The notes beneath the pieces were generated by a model that was not told the origin of the DNA, made no database searches, and saw only the letters and a list, made by a program, of their open reading frames with translations. Made by a program: the position numbers and the translations under genes. DNA of 64,000 bases, taken from positions 110,337,014-110,401,013 of the forward strand of contig NC_054702.1 of assembly GCF_016097555.1 (NCBI RefSeq), read 5' to 3'. The stretch is from Gigantopelta aegis (Eukaryota > Mollusca > Gastropoda > Neomphalida > Peltospiridae). Below are positions 12,431-52,300 of this stretch, one piece after another. Every line of letters starts with the position of its first letter. The first letter of the stretch is position 1.

Positions 12431-12720
12431 CACTCCACTCTTTTCTGAGGGATGGGGTTTTTTGTAGTGTTGTCTACCGTTTCCTCTCCCTGGGGAGATG
12501 TTTTTCCTCCTTTTCATGGGGATGAGTTTTTCTTTTGGGAAGCCCCTTTTTATTCCCAAAAGTTTTTTGACTCCTTGTTACCGTATGTCGTGGTTCGTCC
12601 TATCTCCATGTCATTACTTCAAAGGAGCTTTTTGGGTACGGGTAAGTCCTCTATTTTCTTACCTCCTCCCATTAATGTTGAATTCACGTGCTCTAACGGT
12701 GTCATTGCACGTCCGTTATA

Positions 12721-12822
12721 GCATATTTGTTGTGCTAGCACAGTAAGTTGAATAAGACTATTAGAAAATTTGTTTCTAATTTTCATTATTATTCATACTT
12801 ACCTAGTGCTAGCACAACAAAC
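12721..12822 (+). repeat. DIRS-A internal complementary region (ICR)
   Basis: Bases 12721-12759 are the reverse complement of the element's left end; 12760-12822 are the reverse complement of its right end. Together they give a copy of a circle junction (…TTTTCTAATAGTC… on the - strand). The palindrome GTGCTAGCAC occurs once in each half. In DIRS elements this region templates completion of the ends and circularisation. Confidence 0.92.
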
Positions 12823-12828
12823 TATACC

Positions 12829-12867
12829 TCCCACCCACCCCTATGAGGCTTTCCCTCGGTGGGTGGA
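12829..12867 (+). repeat. Short hairpin between ICR and right ITR of DIRS-A
   Basis: CCCACCCACC pairs with GGTGGGTGG around a loop containing CTATGAGGCTTTCCCTC. It is present at the same place in copy B (about 31053-31091), so it belongs to the element. Confidence 0.7.
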
Positions 12868-12876
12868 CTTTGAACC

Positions 12877-12994
12877 GAGAATGAAGTTACAGGTAGCCCG
12901 TGCAAGGATAGCATTGCGCATATCCGGCAAGGGAGAGAATTCTGCAGTGTGTAGGTATGACTCAGGTTGAATAGCATATTTGTTGTGCTAGCAC
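12877..12994 (+). repeat. DIRS-A right inverted terminal repeat
   Basis: Reverse complement of 6814-6931, followed by a 45-bp unique right end (TAGGTAAGTATGAATAATAA onward) to 13039 that is complementary to the second half of the ICR. Confidence 0.93.
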
Positions 12995-13039
12995 TAGGTA
13001 AGTATGAATAATAATGAAAATTAGAAACAAATTTTCTAA

Positions 13040-14006
13040 ATATGGCATATCTTACCGTAATTTCACTTGAAATCCATATTTCATAAAAGGTACAATTTTT
13101 TAATCACAAGATTTTCTTCAAACACATTCAGATGCATTAGTAATGTTCAAACAAAAATTTTTCAATGGTAAGTTTGCATTTGAATTTTTCCAGCATTCTT
13201 AAAACTGAAACGTCATGTACTCAGTGTATGGTTATTGTAAGGTGATTCAAAGTGACGTCATTGGAATACTGACATCATTCAAATTCAAAATTAGCTATAT
13301 TATTACAATGCTTCACCACATTAAAATAAAAACTGGTCTACTAACCATGACCCCTGTCAAATTTCTATAACAAACGGACAACATTGTTTACAGGTTGGTA
13401 TTTTGTTATTTTTCATAATTCTGGACAAAATATTAATTTTAAGTTTCAAAAGATGAAAGAAATAATAAGTACCTTTTGCCAAATATATCATATCATAGGA
13501 TCACAACCTATAGACCGTCCCATCCTAAAAAAAAAAAATTGTAAATACATTCAGTTTGGTTTTGGAAATAACAAAAAATTAATTTTTTTTGTCCAATTTA
13601 GATCAGTTCAGAAATAAATAACTTGTAGTAAATTACTTAGCATGAAAAAGGCGTTTCCTGTTGGATGTACTGTAGGATGACAAGCGACTGAAAATTTCTT
13701 ACTTATGTTTTAAAATGTGCCATGTTCTTTGTATTATTCATATATAAAGAAATAAAAAAAATAAAAAAATTGTTGTTAAATATAATGCCTCTCTGCGAAA
13801 TTCTCACAGTGTTTTTCACTTGCCCAGTAGTCAGTATTTGATTTGGTCTCTTTTGGAAAAGTGTTTACTTAATGTTTGAAGTTGATTCCAAATGGATCTT
13901 TTCCAAGTAATATGATTTTTGATAAAGTGTGTCCAACCAGATTTTTGGTAAAGTCTGACCACCCAATTTTTTTGCTGTATGGTCAACATGAAAACTAACT
14001 ATAATA
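13040..14006. other. Non-coding AT-rich sequence
   Basis: No exon or repeat structure recognised between the DIRS element and the TIR element at 14007. Confidence 0.5.
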
Positions 14007-15295
14007 CAGTCAGACCTCGTTACAACGACCGTCGTTACAACAACATTTACACCATCGACCACAAATTGTCGGGAACAAACATACACCAATGTTATTCTGT
14101 TCATTACACTGGAATTCACATCTTCCAACAAATTAGGAACAAACGTGTACCCAACGTCTTTAAACACCTCTTTACAATGAAATTACTCAATCACAGATGT
14201 TGGCAGTACACACAGCCATTTGGCATCCTTGATCTTGTCGTGAGCCGACAGTGTCACATGATGTCTGAGTTACTGTTGTCAGCTAACTGTAGATGTGTAT
14301 TGCTTTTGAACATACGCCTTTCGTCATTCAATTAAATAGTGATTTCCCTAGAAATTAGGTAAGGCATGGTAGACTTTTGGGGCATTTTCACCATTTTGGG
14401 GGCATTAGAAAAAACAAAAAAATTAATCGAACTAAACATTAATGTAATTTATGTGCTTGCTTTAATAAATGAATGGCAAAAGATATAAAAAGCATATTTT
14501 ATTAATTAATAATATATTTTTGGGTGTTTTATAAAGGCAATTTTAGGATTAATTAGTGAAAAAGGCTTGTTTAATCTCAGGGCAGCATGGTGCTGATTAA
14601 GGCAAGATGGTGCTAGACTAATGAGGCATGGTGCTGCACCATGCTAAAACAAGCTAGGGAAAACACTATTAAAAGGACATTCCCGAGTTTGCTGCATTGT
14701 AAGATGTTTCCAACTAATAAAATATTTCAACGATTAAACTTACATATTAAATATATTAACTTGTTTAGAATATCAGTGTCTGTATATTCAATGTGTTTCT
14801 GGTCATCTTAATATTTGTAAGAAGCCTAAACTGGAGTTTGTCTTCAAATAATTTCGTACGTACGAAAAAAAACCATATGTTAGGAAATAAAATGAAATTT
14901 AACCTAGTACAAATATTAGAACGGTCAGAAACACATTTAATATACAGCCACTAATATTTTATGCAGAAAAATATATTTGATATGTAATTACAATCATTAA
15001 AAAGTCTCGGTTAGTCGATAACATCTTTAAAATTGCAGCAAACTCGGAAATGTCCCTTTAAAGGATTAATTTCGAACAATCAAGTCTACTAGTTTTATGA
15101 CATTTCGTAAACGAAGTAGGTACCAATCGATTAGATTGACTGTTAATGTGCTTTGATTAATAATACTTAGTATTTAATGATGGTCTGTGATCCATCCCCG
15201 TCGGTGGGACCATTGGGCTATTTCTCATTCTAGCCAGTGGTATAACAACGAAGTGACCCAGGGACAAACGTGGCCGTCGTAACGAGGTCTGACTG
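14007..15295. mobile_element. Pogo/Tc1-like TIR element without transposase
   Basis: The ends are CAGTCAGACCTCGTTAC (14007) and its inverse (ending 15295); about 22 of the first 24 bases match, and TA flanks each side. The length (1289 bp) is inflated by a nested foldback (14673-15057) and a SINE fragment (about 15176-15260). Between these the sequence is AT-rich and non-coding. The terminal sequence resembles pogo/Tigger-type ends, a resemblance and not proof. Confidence 0.75.
14673..15057. mobile_element. Foldback MITE with TTAA flanks
   Basis: The left half (GGACATTCCCGAGTTTGC onward) and right half are near inverse copies over ~190 bp each, meeting near 14865 at TACGTACGAA. Both ends abut TTAA (14669-14672 and 15058-15061), the piggyBac-type duplication. 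It is nested in the TIR element at 14007-15295 and so is the younger insertion. Confidence 0.75.
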
Positions 15296-15760
15296 TATAT
15301 GTAAATGTTGGTCGATTTGGATACTTTTTGCATTGATTTATATTGATTCAAGGATGGCCAGTTCAATAAAATAATTTTCAAAATCCAAAGTGGCCGCTAT
15401 TATGCTCAACATTCAAAATGGCTGCCAAAATGATGAAATATACCAAATATATTTCAAACTCCTTTAATGTGTTTAATGTATACAGTATTTATTGCCACAG
15501 CTTTGTAGTAGATTGATAGTCAAATAAAAAATTACCCCAAATGACCGTCACAAATAGAAAAATGTTATTAGATATGGCATCTAATATACTGACTGTAAAA
15601 CAAGTTCACAAAGAAACACAATACATAGGCTAAACTTGTCCCTAGGCCCCTGCCTGAATCCACGACTGATATATGTGTGTGTGTGTATATATATATAGTT
15701 TTATAACGTGTATGCACATATCATTGAGGCTGTAGGAGAAACAATTGATCACTAGATGAA
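15296..15760. other. Non-coding sequence with TG/TA microsatellite
   Basis: AT-rich; a short (TG)n(TA)n run near 15672-15699. No gene seen. Confidence 0.5.
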
Positions 15761-15985
15761 AAAGAAAGAAATGTTTTATTTAATGACTCACTCAACACAT
15801 TTTATTTACGGTTATATGGAGTCGGACATATGCTTAAGGACCACACAGATATTGAGAGGAAACCCGCTGTCGCCACTTCATGGGCTATTCTTTTCGATTA
15901 GCAGCAAGGCATCTTTTATATGCACCATCCCATAGACAGGATAGCACTGGCTGCACTGGTGCACTGGCTGGAGGGAGAGATTAAA
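15761..15985 (-). mobile_element. Truncated tRNA-type SINE
   Basis: It holds the family tail (AAATGTTTTATTTAATGA), the GGTTATATGG block, AACCCGCTGTCGCCACTTC and TATATGCACCATCCC in reverse orientation. The tRNA-like head is missing. Confidence 0.8.
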
Positions 15986-16679
15986 AAGACACCCAAGTCA
16001 TCCAGAACCTGATTTCGTCAAGACAATGTCACTGTTTATGATTTAATTTTTTTTATTGCTATAAATGTTAAACCAAACATGTACCGTATGTACCTTATTA
16101 AATATGTGTTACGGTAGCTTTTGATAGTAGGCTACATTTATTATTTAGAGAGAAGTTCTAGCAGATGTACCTACCGTAAGTAATTGTTTTTAAGTAATAA
16201 ATAATGTCACTTTGCATTGTGGTAATATAAATCATGAACCTGAAATGTAATAAAAAACCCAGGGAAAAGCGCAAACAACTTTGAATAATAACGTTATATA
16301 TTCAACTTGTTTTAATTATCCCAATGTAAACACACCAAATGTAATTAAAATATCTTATTCTTGCTGTTTTCATATATTATCAAACAATGGACATTTAAAA
16401 TAAAAATCTAAGTCCCCAAATTTAATAAGTTTAAATGCTTCCAGGATAATTTCATGTGTTTTGTAACCCTGTATATCATAGCAGCAGTATCACAGCCTGA
16501 AAGGGCACAGGACAGTAAATGGCATACAACCGTATTGTGTTTATTTGCTGATTGCTGTCTTGGATTCAAGCAATGATAAACTTCTCTGTATTAGAAAGTC
16601 AATGCGAGAATTGAATTATAATTTGTAATTTAGTTCTAAAAGTTTTAATGTTTAATCATTCAATATTAAATTGTAAATA
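15986..16679. other. Non-coding AT-rich sequence
   Basis: Nothing recognised. Confidence 0.5.
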
Positions 16680-17359
16680 CAGGGCTGCGGAATTGCCCTC
16701 GCCAGCTCACCCGAAACTTTAACAAAAAACTACCGGTCAAATCAATATCAAAACCCACTAGCCCATCGGGTGACTCAGTTTTTAGTTCTATGATGTTGAC
16801 TTCCGAGATTAGCGTATGCTTCTTTGGATCGAAATGAGATTTTCATATTTTTTTTTCCGCAATAATTTTTGTTTGTTTTAATTAAGATATGATTCCACTT
16901 AATTGTACATTCAAAATTGTCTGTGCAACTTTCATATAATTTTCAGACTTTGTAATTGCAATAAACTTTGTGAATTTGAGTTTATATATTGTTTGAATAT
17001 TTTTGTCAGATTAAAAAAAATATAGTACATAAAATATCCCAAATGGTTTCTAGTGATAATTATATTCTATTCAAGTATGTAATACATTTATGATTAAGTA
17101 AAATTATCACCCCATACCTCTCATGGTATACTTACCTATCTTTTTAAATTCACAAATGCTTATTTATGTACAAACTGCTTTATACGGTTTACTCACTAAT
17201 TTAAAATGTATGTTATACAACACAACATTAAGTTTTAATTCATTCACACATTTTTTGCATCAGTACGCACGCATGCGTGAAACACACACACACACACAGT
17301 TATAGTATCTGCGGGCCAATTTTAGCAGGTATTAAACAAAAGAAAATTCCACCGGCCTG
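16680..17359. mobile_element. hAT-like non-autonomous element, 6-bp target duplication
   Basis: Starts CAGGGCTGCGGAATT and ends in the inverse of CAGGCCGGTGGAATT. TAAATA flanks it directly on both sides (16674-16679 and 17360-17365). CAG...CTG ends and the short duplication suggest the hAT superfamily. AT-rich inside with an AC run near 17281; no transposase. Confidence 0.72.
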
Positions 17360-17365
17360 TAAATA

Positions 17366-19265
17366 CACCAATCTAGCAACATTATTAATATTGACAATGA
17401 CATTATATCAATTTTATTAGAACATGTTAATGTTATCGGCAATGAAAATTGATTTATAACAATACCTAATACCTAGGGTATCAGTTCAGACAAGGGACAT
17501 TAACCGACATTGCATACCTTGTCATTAAATATCATATTTTAATAAATATTCTTTAAAATCTTTTGTTCAAGCTTACTGAAAATGAAAGGAGATAACATTT
17601 TGTATTGTCTTATTGATTTTATTACATACATTCAAATTATTTTCTGGCAGAAAGCTTGAATAGGTACCGGTACCTATTTTAATCCAGAACAAGTGCTTTA
17701 TTGTCATTAATATTTACTTTTAGTATTATTTTTTGTGTGTCTTTTCCACTAACTACATAATTATTACTGATTAAACTGATTCCACCAAAATCATAATGTA
17801 TTGGTGTATTTCCTAATAATCTGTAGTATGCACATGTATAATGAAACTTAAATTGTCCAGAAAATTGTTGACTGGTTAGCTATCATTGTTACCTTGCTAT
17901 ATGTAAATCATTATACTGTTTCCAGTATTATTATTCTTTTTGGTTTTAATTTTTTAACCTGACTATATTATTGTTTTCTTACTAATTATATACTATATAG
18001 CAAATTCTGCCTAATCAATGCATAATTATTTTCATGTTTTTAAAATGCAGTACACAGACTGACACCAATGAAAGTTGATTACAGCTATAAATTAGGAATC
18101 TACCGATTTTTGTTTTGATGAGTATTTTAAAGAACTAAATCATTTTAATAAATATGATTGCATTAAACAATATAATATGTGGAATCCAAATATTCTGAAA
18201 TTTGTGAGCTTTTAAATTCCAACATCATTTTTATTTTTGGAACAACCTAGCCATTGGTTAGAATACTTCAATAAAGGTCAGAGCTTAAGAGTCTAGGGTA
18301 AATAGACTGTGTTCAGTTTCTGTTTACTTTAGTTTTATGTGACTGGTACTTCTTATATTACAACATAAAAGTATTATACAAAACTCTTTGCACTACCTAG
18401 TGGGTAAAAGAGGATATTCAAACAAAACACACTACATAGTATTTACTTAATTGAAGGAAATGTAAATATACACTGCTGGGTGCATCTAGTTGTGTGTAAT
18501 CTTTGAAGGTATGATCGTGCCCAGCATGAAAGGAATTTCAGTGTTTGAAGTTACTTTTTACAGACAACTGTTTAAATTATATTTCTGGGTTTGGGTTTTT
18601 TAAGTATGTGACAAAAATATTAAGGAATTTTGATATATATGCAAAATGATTGACAATACAGCAAAATGTATATTAATCAGTCTGATTGCATATTAAAAAC
18701 ATTCTTGTAATTTAAAACTAATTTGAGGTACATGTATGATTAAAGATGTTGAGAATAGTGACCGTGTACATTTCAGAATCAGGACTATCATACTAATATT
18801 AGGATGACTGTCAGCATGGTCGTAATTAATTTGGGAATGCTTATTGTTTGTATAGGTATTTTGGGAACAACATTTATCATCTTGACTTTGTGTCCCATCC
18901 CAAAAACAAGTGGTACTATCTCTTCCCAGTTTGATGTGTAAATATTTTTGTAATTATATCTGTTGTCATAAATTAATTTGACAGCACTTGGTGCATTGCA
19001 TTTAAACAACATTTCAGTTTTAATTAAATTGAACTAATTTTCCTAATCCCATCAGACATAGGACCTTGCCAATAAATCTTGGATACCTCTGATAATAATT
19101 TGTCAGTTCAAGTCACTGGTCATACCAGAGACAGGAACAGAGTGGACATGCCTAAACACCAATGTATATGGGCATGTAAAATCATTTGGACTTGGGCTGT
19201 ATGATTAACCAACAGTTTATGGTTAGCTTGTAGAAAGTTTTTTAATCAACAATGCTACCCCATAA
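17366..19265. other. Long AT-rich non-coding stretch
   Basis: No exon, RNA gene or clear repeat found. It may be intron 1 of the malic enzyme or intergenic sequence, because the first exon of that gene was not located. Confidence 0.5.
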
Positions 19266-19632
19266 ACCGGCCTCAGTGGCATTGTTGTAAAGTCGGTAGA
19301 CTTGAGGCTGGGGGGCACTGGGTTCGAATCCCAGATCTATCTCCCACCCAGACTGAGGTTCTATGACTCAGTGGAGATATGTAAGGCCATTACACTGACC
19401 TCCCTCTCATTAACCACCAATTATTCACTGAGTGCCCTGGACATGCAGTCCAGATAGCTGATATGTGTGATTGATACATCAAATAATTTGGTGTGTACTA
19501 TCCTGTCTAAATGTAAAGTGCAATAACCATGTGGCAGCAGCAGTTTTTCTTTTTCCGTCAACAATTCCGATGCCATATAACCGTAAATAAAATGTGTTGA
19601 GTGCGTCGTTAAATAAAAATTTCCTTCCTTCT
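19266..19632 (+). mobile_element. SINE, full-length, tRNA-like head
   Basis: The head at 19266 (ACCGGCCTCAGTGGC) and a B-box-like GGTTCGAATCC at 19321-19331 resemble an RNA polymerase III promoter of tRNA origin. The body ends with GCCATATAACCGTAAATAAA and a TAAATAAAAATTTCC tail. Same tail family as the other SINEs in the window, here in + orientation. Confidence 0.8.
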
Positions 19633-20451
19633 CTGTCAACAAAGTGTTGAAATAACAATATATTAGACAACATTTAACCGTAGTTTAAAATGTGCCGAGG
19701 TGTTGTTAAATGTTCCTTTCCTCACGATACATGTACATCACATAAAAGTGCACATTAGCCATTAAGGCGTACAGATATTGTCTCAGGACTGTTTAGGTAT
19801 ACATTGTATTAAAATACAAATGCTTTAAAGGTGGTTTTTCCATATGTATAACATCTGTCATTTGTCATCCTTTATTTGTCATCTGTCATGCAATGTTTTG
19901 TACAAGTTATTAATTTCTTCAGAATTGTGTTGGTAAATGGTGTGATTGTCGGGAATTCCAGGTCATCTACCAAAAAAAATATTGGATGATGTGATGGGCT
20001 TATGGAAAGGGTACAATAAGTTTAATGGTTTTTGCATGTAACAGTTGATGGACACAGATATTGTACATTTGTAAAACCACCTTTAAACTTGTATGTTGTC
20101 TCACAAATCGGGTGGACATATCCAATGATAGCAAAATTTGTGTTTATTAAAATTGTTTTATTTGCCTTTTATTATTATTTGTATAAGTATTCCACAATGT
20201 AAATGAAAAAAAACATGCTAATAAAAAGACAATAGGGGCTGTCTAGTTTCTGAAGCATACAAAGGTCTCCCATCCTAAAAGCATACTCCAAAAATGTTGA
20301 TTTTGTGAGAGTTACCTTTATCAATATGTTTTTAAAAAGTGATCGCTCTGAGTTTGTACATTCATAAGTCAGTAATTCTAACCAACCCCTTAAGTAATAT
20401 TTGCCTTTTTGTTATGTGCAACTGTTTGATTATTATAATTTTATTTGACAG

Positions 20452-47450
<26,999 letters not shown>

Positions 47451-48430
47451 ACCACATTTACAGTGTCTTACAACACAGAGAGATTGCTCTTTAAACAAAT
47501 ATTTCAACTATTGCTTTCCACATTTTGTTTTCAGGTTGATATGTAATTTTGAGAAGAAAAACTAAATCAAAAATGTTTATTTCACTTTGTCAAATAATTG
47601 GAATCCAGTTTATAATGTTTATTGCGGACTGTGTTTGATATTACTACCGATATGTTTATATGCTGCATTTCTCTATCAAACCTTTTTCCCCATAGTTAAA
47701 CATTAATTTATTAATTAATGGGGAATTATTTTTGCAGTGCTCAGTTTAAAGTTTTTGTTATTTTGATTCTATTTAGTTTTGTTTGCAGTTATTACATTTA
47801 CAGTTTACAGTAGTTTTGATGATGTATACTTGTTTAAAATATTTATGTATAGCACAGAGAATGACCCTAACATGTTGTAGATTTCCTGATCTTCCCTTAT
47901 AGGTTTTCAATAAGCCTATTAATCTTAATTTTCTTCTTAAGGGTTTTTGTCCAAGCCATCAGGATTTTTTTTTCCATTACAATATTTGGAAATCTAATTG
48001 AAAATCATAGCAACAAGTTTTGATAAATACAGAAATATCTGCTCTCGCCTTTCATTATCTGTGGAAGTTAAGAACTTGTTAATTGTGTTAACTGAATAGA
48101 TATAAATATACCAGAATAAAAACAAGAACAAATATTTCATTGTTGAATGCTGTATTGCATTGCAATATTGTTGTCTTGATGATGTCACAATTTACATTTT
48201 AAAGAAATGTTTGCTATTTGTAAAGATCTGTATTTACATATTCAGGGATTACTGCAATTTGAAGTGTTGCCACTGCCTTAGATAAAATGCGATTCTATTC
48301 TTTTTAAAAACATTTTTTTAATTTTATCCTTATTCCACAACAAATTCACAAAATGTTTTGCTTATGTAATAAAATTGACTTTTGTCATTCAGTATTTGAC
48401 ATGTTAGAGTTGAGTTAATAAATTTTTGCT
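47451..48430 (+). other. Probable malic-enzyme 3' UTR
   Basis: Follows the TAG stop. AATAAA signals occur at 48368-48373 and 48417-48422, giving a 3' UTR near 0.9-1 kb. Later signals (near 53079, GCAATAAAGC) could give longer transcripts. RNA data needed. Confidence 0.45.
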
Positions 48431-51400
48431 GAAGCAACAACTTTTTAATTTTTTATGAAAATACTGCCTTCAGTCTCTGTGTCCAGAGAAAATATGCGGG
48501 ATATTTTTTTTTAAACATTTTTTAAAATTAATTTTTGTGAGCATGTTTGTTGTAATTAAGTTGAGTAAGACACAGAGTTAAAGGTACATTGTAATAGTTG
48601 TTGCACATGTGATATTTTGCCAATGTTACATTTATTTGTGATAAATAACCACAAATTAATACATACCACAGTCAATCTTTTCACAATTCACTCTGATATA
48701 ACACATTTACCTGTCAGTCAACACGAAAATATGTGCACATATAATAAATAATAATAAATTACAGACATTAGCTAAGAGGTACCGCATACATCTCATGACA
48801 GATAAAAAATTAAGTGATTTAAGTTATGTCTAAATAGTACTAGCAAATTGATGTAACTTGACTCATTAACAGTAGCAAAACCGGCACCAACATTTTACTC
48901 AACAAAAAAATGTAAACATCAATGAATGTTTTTGGAAAAGTGATTAATTGGTGCAATAAGTAAGACCAATTTATTTTTGTTTGTTTAGAATATTTTGGTA
49001 TCAATACTGTGGTCGAGTAATGCAGAATAAGTATGAAAACACATTATTTATTTATTTGGTGGATTTTTTTGGTCAGTGTGTTCTTGGCTTTTGTTTGTAA
49101 ATATAATAACTTGCCAACAAAATAATCACTGCTGTAATGTTTTAAATATTAAAACTTCAATAACATCAGAGTTAAATCTTCCTGGCATCGGAATTAAAAC
49201 TTCCTGAAGTTAACGTACATAACACTTTATGCAATGTGTGTATTTGTCTCACCTTTACAAAGTAAATAGGCGAGATATAGGTATTACTTTTCTTATGGTG
49301 ATGGCAGCGACAACAATGTTAACTTTTTCATTAAAGTTTAACATAATGTTTAACATTGAAGTTTAACACTGAAGTTTAACATTAAAATTTGGTGTTTAGA
49401 TCAGATTCTCACAAACTATAAGTGCTTTGTCGGTGAAATTTGGTTTATAGTTGCACCTTTGGATGTTCATCACAGTTCACCAGTTTTGTTTATGGTAGAT
49501 GAGACATTTAATTCCGTGGAATTCTAGTATTTTATTTAGTGTTCAGTATTTAACAATTTAGTATGTTCATACTTATATTACTTTCCATAATTTTAATACT
49601 TAATCCAAGCGTCTACATATCTTTGATTATTTATAACAATCTATCTAGTGTGGGTATGTAATTATATGTTGTGTGATATATTTTCTGTTGTTTTACTATT
49701 AATATGGTGTTAATTTTTTTTTCTGTCGGGGTGTTGTAAAGGTTATTACTTAAGAATGATTAAGACAAAATATGAAGAAAGTATGAAATTTCTCAAATAA
49801 TAAGCTTTGTGTTTAAATTGTCAGTCACCAAATCACACAAAATACAAAATAAAGTTGAATTTGGCTACATTGTTTTGGAATTCACATACATTTTGTAGAT
49901 GTACTGCCATTCGTACTATTTGGCTAATTGAAACGTGACTTGTCAATAATTTTAGGGTCCAACATAAGCCATGTAAATGCAGTGTTGTTACATGAAATAT
50001 TTTTAGCCTGTGTTCACTCCACATTTGTACATGTAGGCTATGATACGTGGCAAACTGTACTTTAAGAGGAATGGAAGTAATCATTTGCTTAGAACAAACT
50101 CTTAAATTATAATAAAAACATATTATTATTTATATTTGTATAGTCATAGTTTTATCTCTCACGTTAAAACAAAAATAATTTAAAATGTTTTTTATAAAAA
50201 TAATCTAAATGTATAGAATTGAACCAATATTCACCAGCTGAAGTTTCCTCACAACACAACTTCTAATGAATAGTTTATCATCAAGTTGTATTATACACAA
50301 TTTAAAGGTTTCATTTTAAAACTGAACAGTGTACATAACACTGGATCTAGTTCAGTAGACAACAGGTGTAGGTTAAATATTTTTGTTTCATGGGGGAGGG
50401 AGGGTAACAACACCATCTTGAGATGTTATATTGTAAAGGTTGTGAAAACTTGGTTAAGCACCTTTAAGGTATGCTATCTTTTTAATAGTACAAGCCAGTT
50501 GTAAAGAATACATGGCAAAGAATAGTGGGGTGGGGGAGGTAAGAGGTGTTTGTAGCTTCTTTTTCTTAAAAACCTAGTCTTTGCATAGTGTGGCTTTAAT
50601 GAATTTGAACAAAACTATATACCGGGTACATGTATATGATGGCTGTTTATTTCACCAGTTGTATGTTCCTTTGTTTTTCTTCTAAAAACAATGTTGTGTT
50701 AATCCTATTTTTTTTGGTATGTAAAATGGATTGTTTTAATTATGTTCACAAGCTGCATATCGTTGTTTATATTAAAACCAATGAGTGTATATTTTGTATC
50801 ACTATGTGAGGATACAAAAGCAGGAATAAATTTGTGTGTGTGTTTTTTTGTTTTTAGCATAAGTGAATTTATTCTTATCTATACATAGTCATGTTATATT
50901 AGTGTTAAGTGAGACTCCGATCTTGTTATTCTACTAAACACTTGTATTTCTTTATTGTTACCATGTCATTTGTGATGAATAGTGATGTTGTATTGTACAT
51001 GATGTTTGAAGGGTCCATGAGAATAACATATGATTTTACACTTTTGGTATTTTGAGGTAATTGAATTTAAAGTTTACAACTTAGGAATGCAATCGTGAAA
51101 TATTTATACCTAAGCCAGGTTGTTTTACCAACAACCCTTAATGGCCTACCGTAATTATAGATTTTTATTTCATTGTGTTACTGTGACTTTGACATGCACA
51201 ACTTTATGACAGTGACTCTTATGATTGGACATCACAGGTTATTCCATTGTATTATGTTTTTGATAATATGACCACTTGTTCACAATGACTCCACATTATT
51301 TTTCTTTCATTATTTACTGCTTTCTATTTATTGACCAAATTATATAATATAGTGCTACAATAATTAGCTTGACCGAAAGTGAGGAATACAAATGTTACTT

Positions 51401-52078
51401 GTTGAATGTCACTGAAATATACATTGCATGGCATTTCCTATCAAATGCATTTTAAATACTTTTATAGTGTGTGAATGAGCATGTTATATTGCTGGAGTAG
51501 TTTGCACTTAAAAAGTACATATTCTGTACATAGGTTAGAGCAGATAATTGACAAATATGTCAAAAGTGGACATCGTAGGTTATTCCTTGGACCTCTTCCT
51601 TTGTTTTACCCCAAAATCACTGCTGTAATAATACCGGTTATCACAAAGTTTTCGACCACTTAAGGAATATTTCCATTTTTGATTGGATTAACAATTTACA
51701 GGATGTTAAAATCAAAAGTGATTGGTTTTTCAAGTTATTGTACGAGTAAATAGAAAGAAATAACTCAGTTGCAGCCGTGTTGTCCTTCTGATACTACTAT
51801 GTGATAATTACAATGTTTGACACTAAACAGGTGCTAGTGGTGTCATTAAAAAGAACAAATTTCCTTGTTTTACACTTGTTGGTATATTAGTATTCTCCAT
51901 TATTTTTTGTATTGTTTTATACCATCACAATATTTAAATACTCGGAAATGTTAATACTTGATAGCACTTGGATGTACTTTTAATGTATTGTGTGTAATAT
52001 TGTTTAGTATAATTGCTTGTGTACGGGTCCTTTAGCAGTGCTGACATATATTTCAGGTTTGCATGCATCATGGACAAC
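48431..52078. other. Long non-coding stretch downstream of malic enzyme
   Basis: AT-rich, no exons recognised. A GT-AG gene or repeat could be hidden. Not assigned. Confidence 0.4.
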
Positions 52079-52292
52079 CAGTGCCAGATTTATAAGGGGG
52101 CAAAGGGGGCAATTGCCCTGGGCCCCCCTGCCAGAGGGGCCCCTCAAACTAAGGACTTCCTTTATAAAAAAAAAAAAAGTAATAATTATAAAATTAGTTC
52201 ATTTTTTTATTTGTCATATAATTTAATTTAGATGTTGAGGGGCCCCTGAACCTAAAGTGTCCCGGGCCCCTCAAGGTCTAAATCCAGCCCTG
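52079..52292. mobile_element. hAT-type MITE (214 bp) with perfect 8-bp target duplication
   Basis: TGGACAAC on both sides (52071-52078 and 52293-52300). Ends CAGTGCCAGATTTA and inverse of CAGGGCTGGATTTA. Subterminal GGGCCCC-rich blocks pair. No coding. Confidence 0.93.
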
Positions 52293-52300
52293 TGGACAAC

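Larger units (their letters stand above)
6795..13039 (+). mobile_element. DIRS-type tyrosine-recombinase retrotransposon, copy A
   Basis: A 6.2-kb element with all DIRS hallmarks: a gag-like frame; a pol with reverse transcriptase, RNase H, a methyltransferase-like segment and a tyrosine recombinase; 118-bp inverted terminal repeats; and an internal complementary region (12721-12822) that joins complements of the two outer ends. It has no integrase and no LTRs. Ends were set by comparison with copy B: both start at ATAGTCTTATTCAAC and end at AAATTTTCTAA. The frames are interrupted at homopolymer or short indels (C-run near 8150, T-run near 11343, missing TT near 11530). The break pattern differs from copy B, so each copy has its own lesions. 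No target duplication is seen, as expected for recombinase-type insertion. Confidence 0.95.

Noticed and set aside
13040..20451. First exon of the malic enzyme with start codon
   Set aside because: I looked for a short ATG-started exon ending with two bases of a codon before GT and a basic, Ser/Arg-rich peptide; nothing convincing was found.
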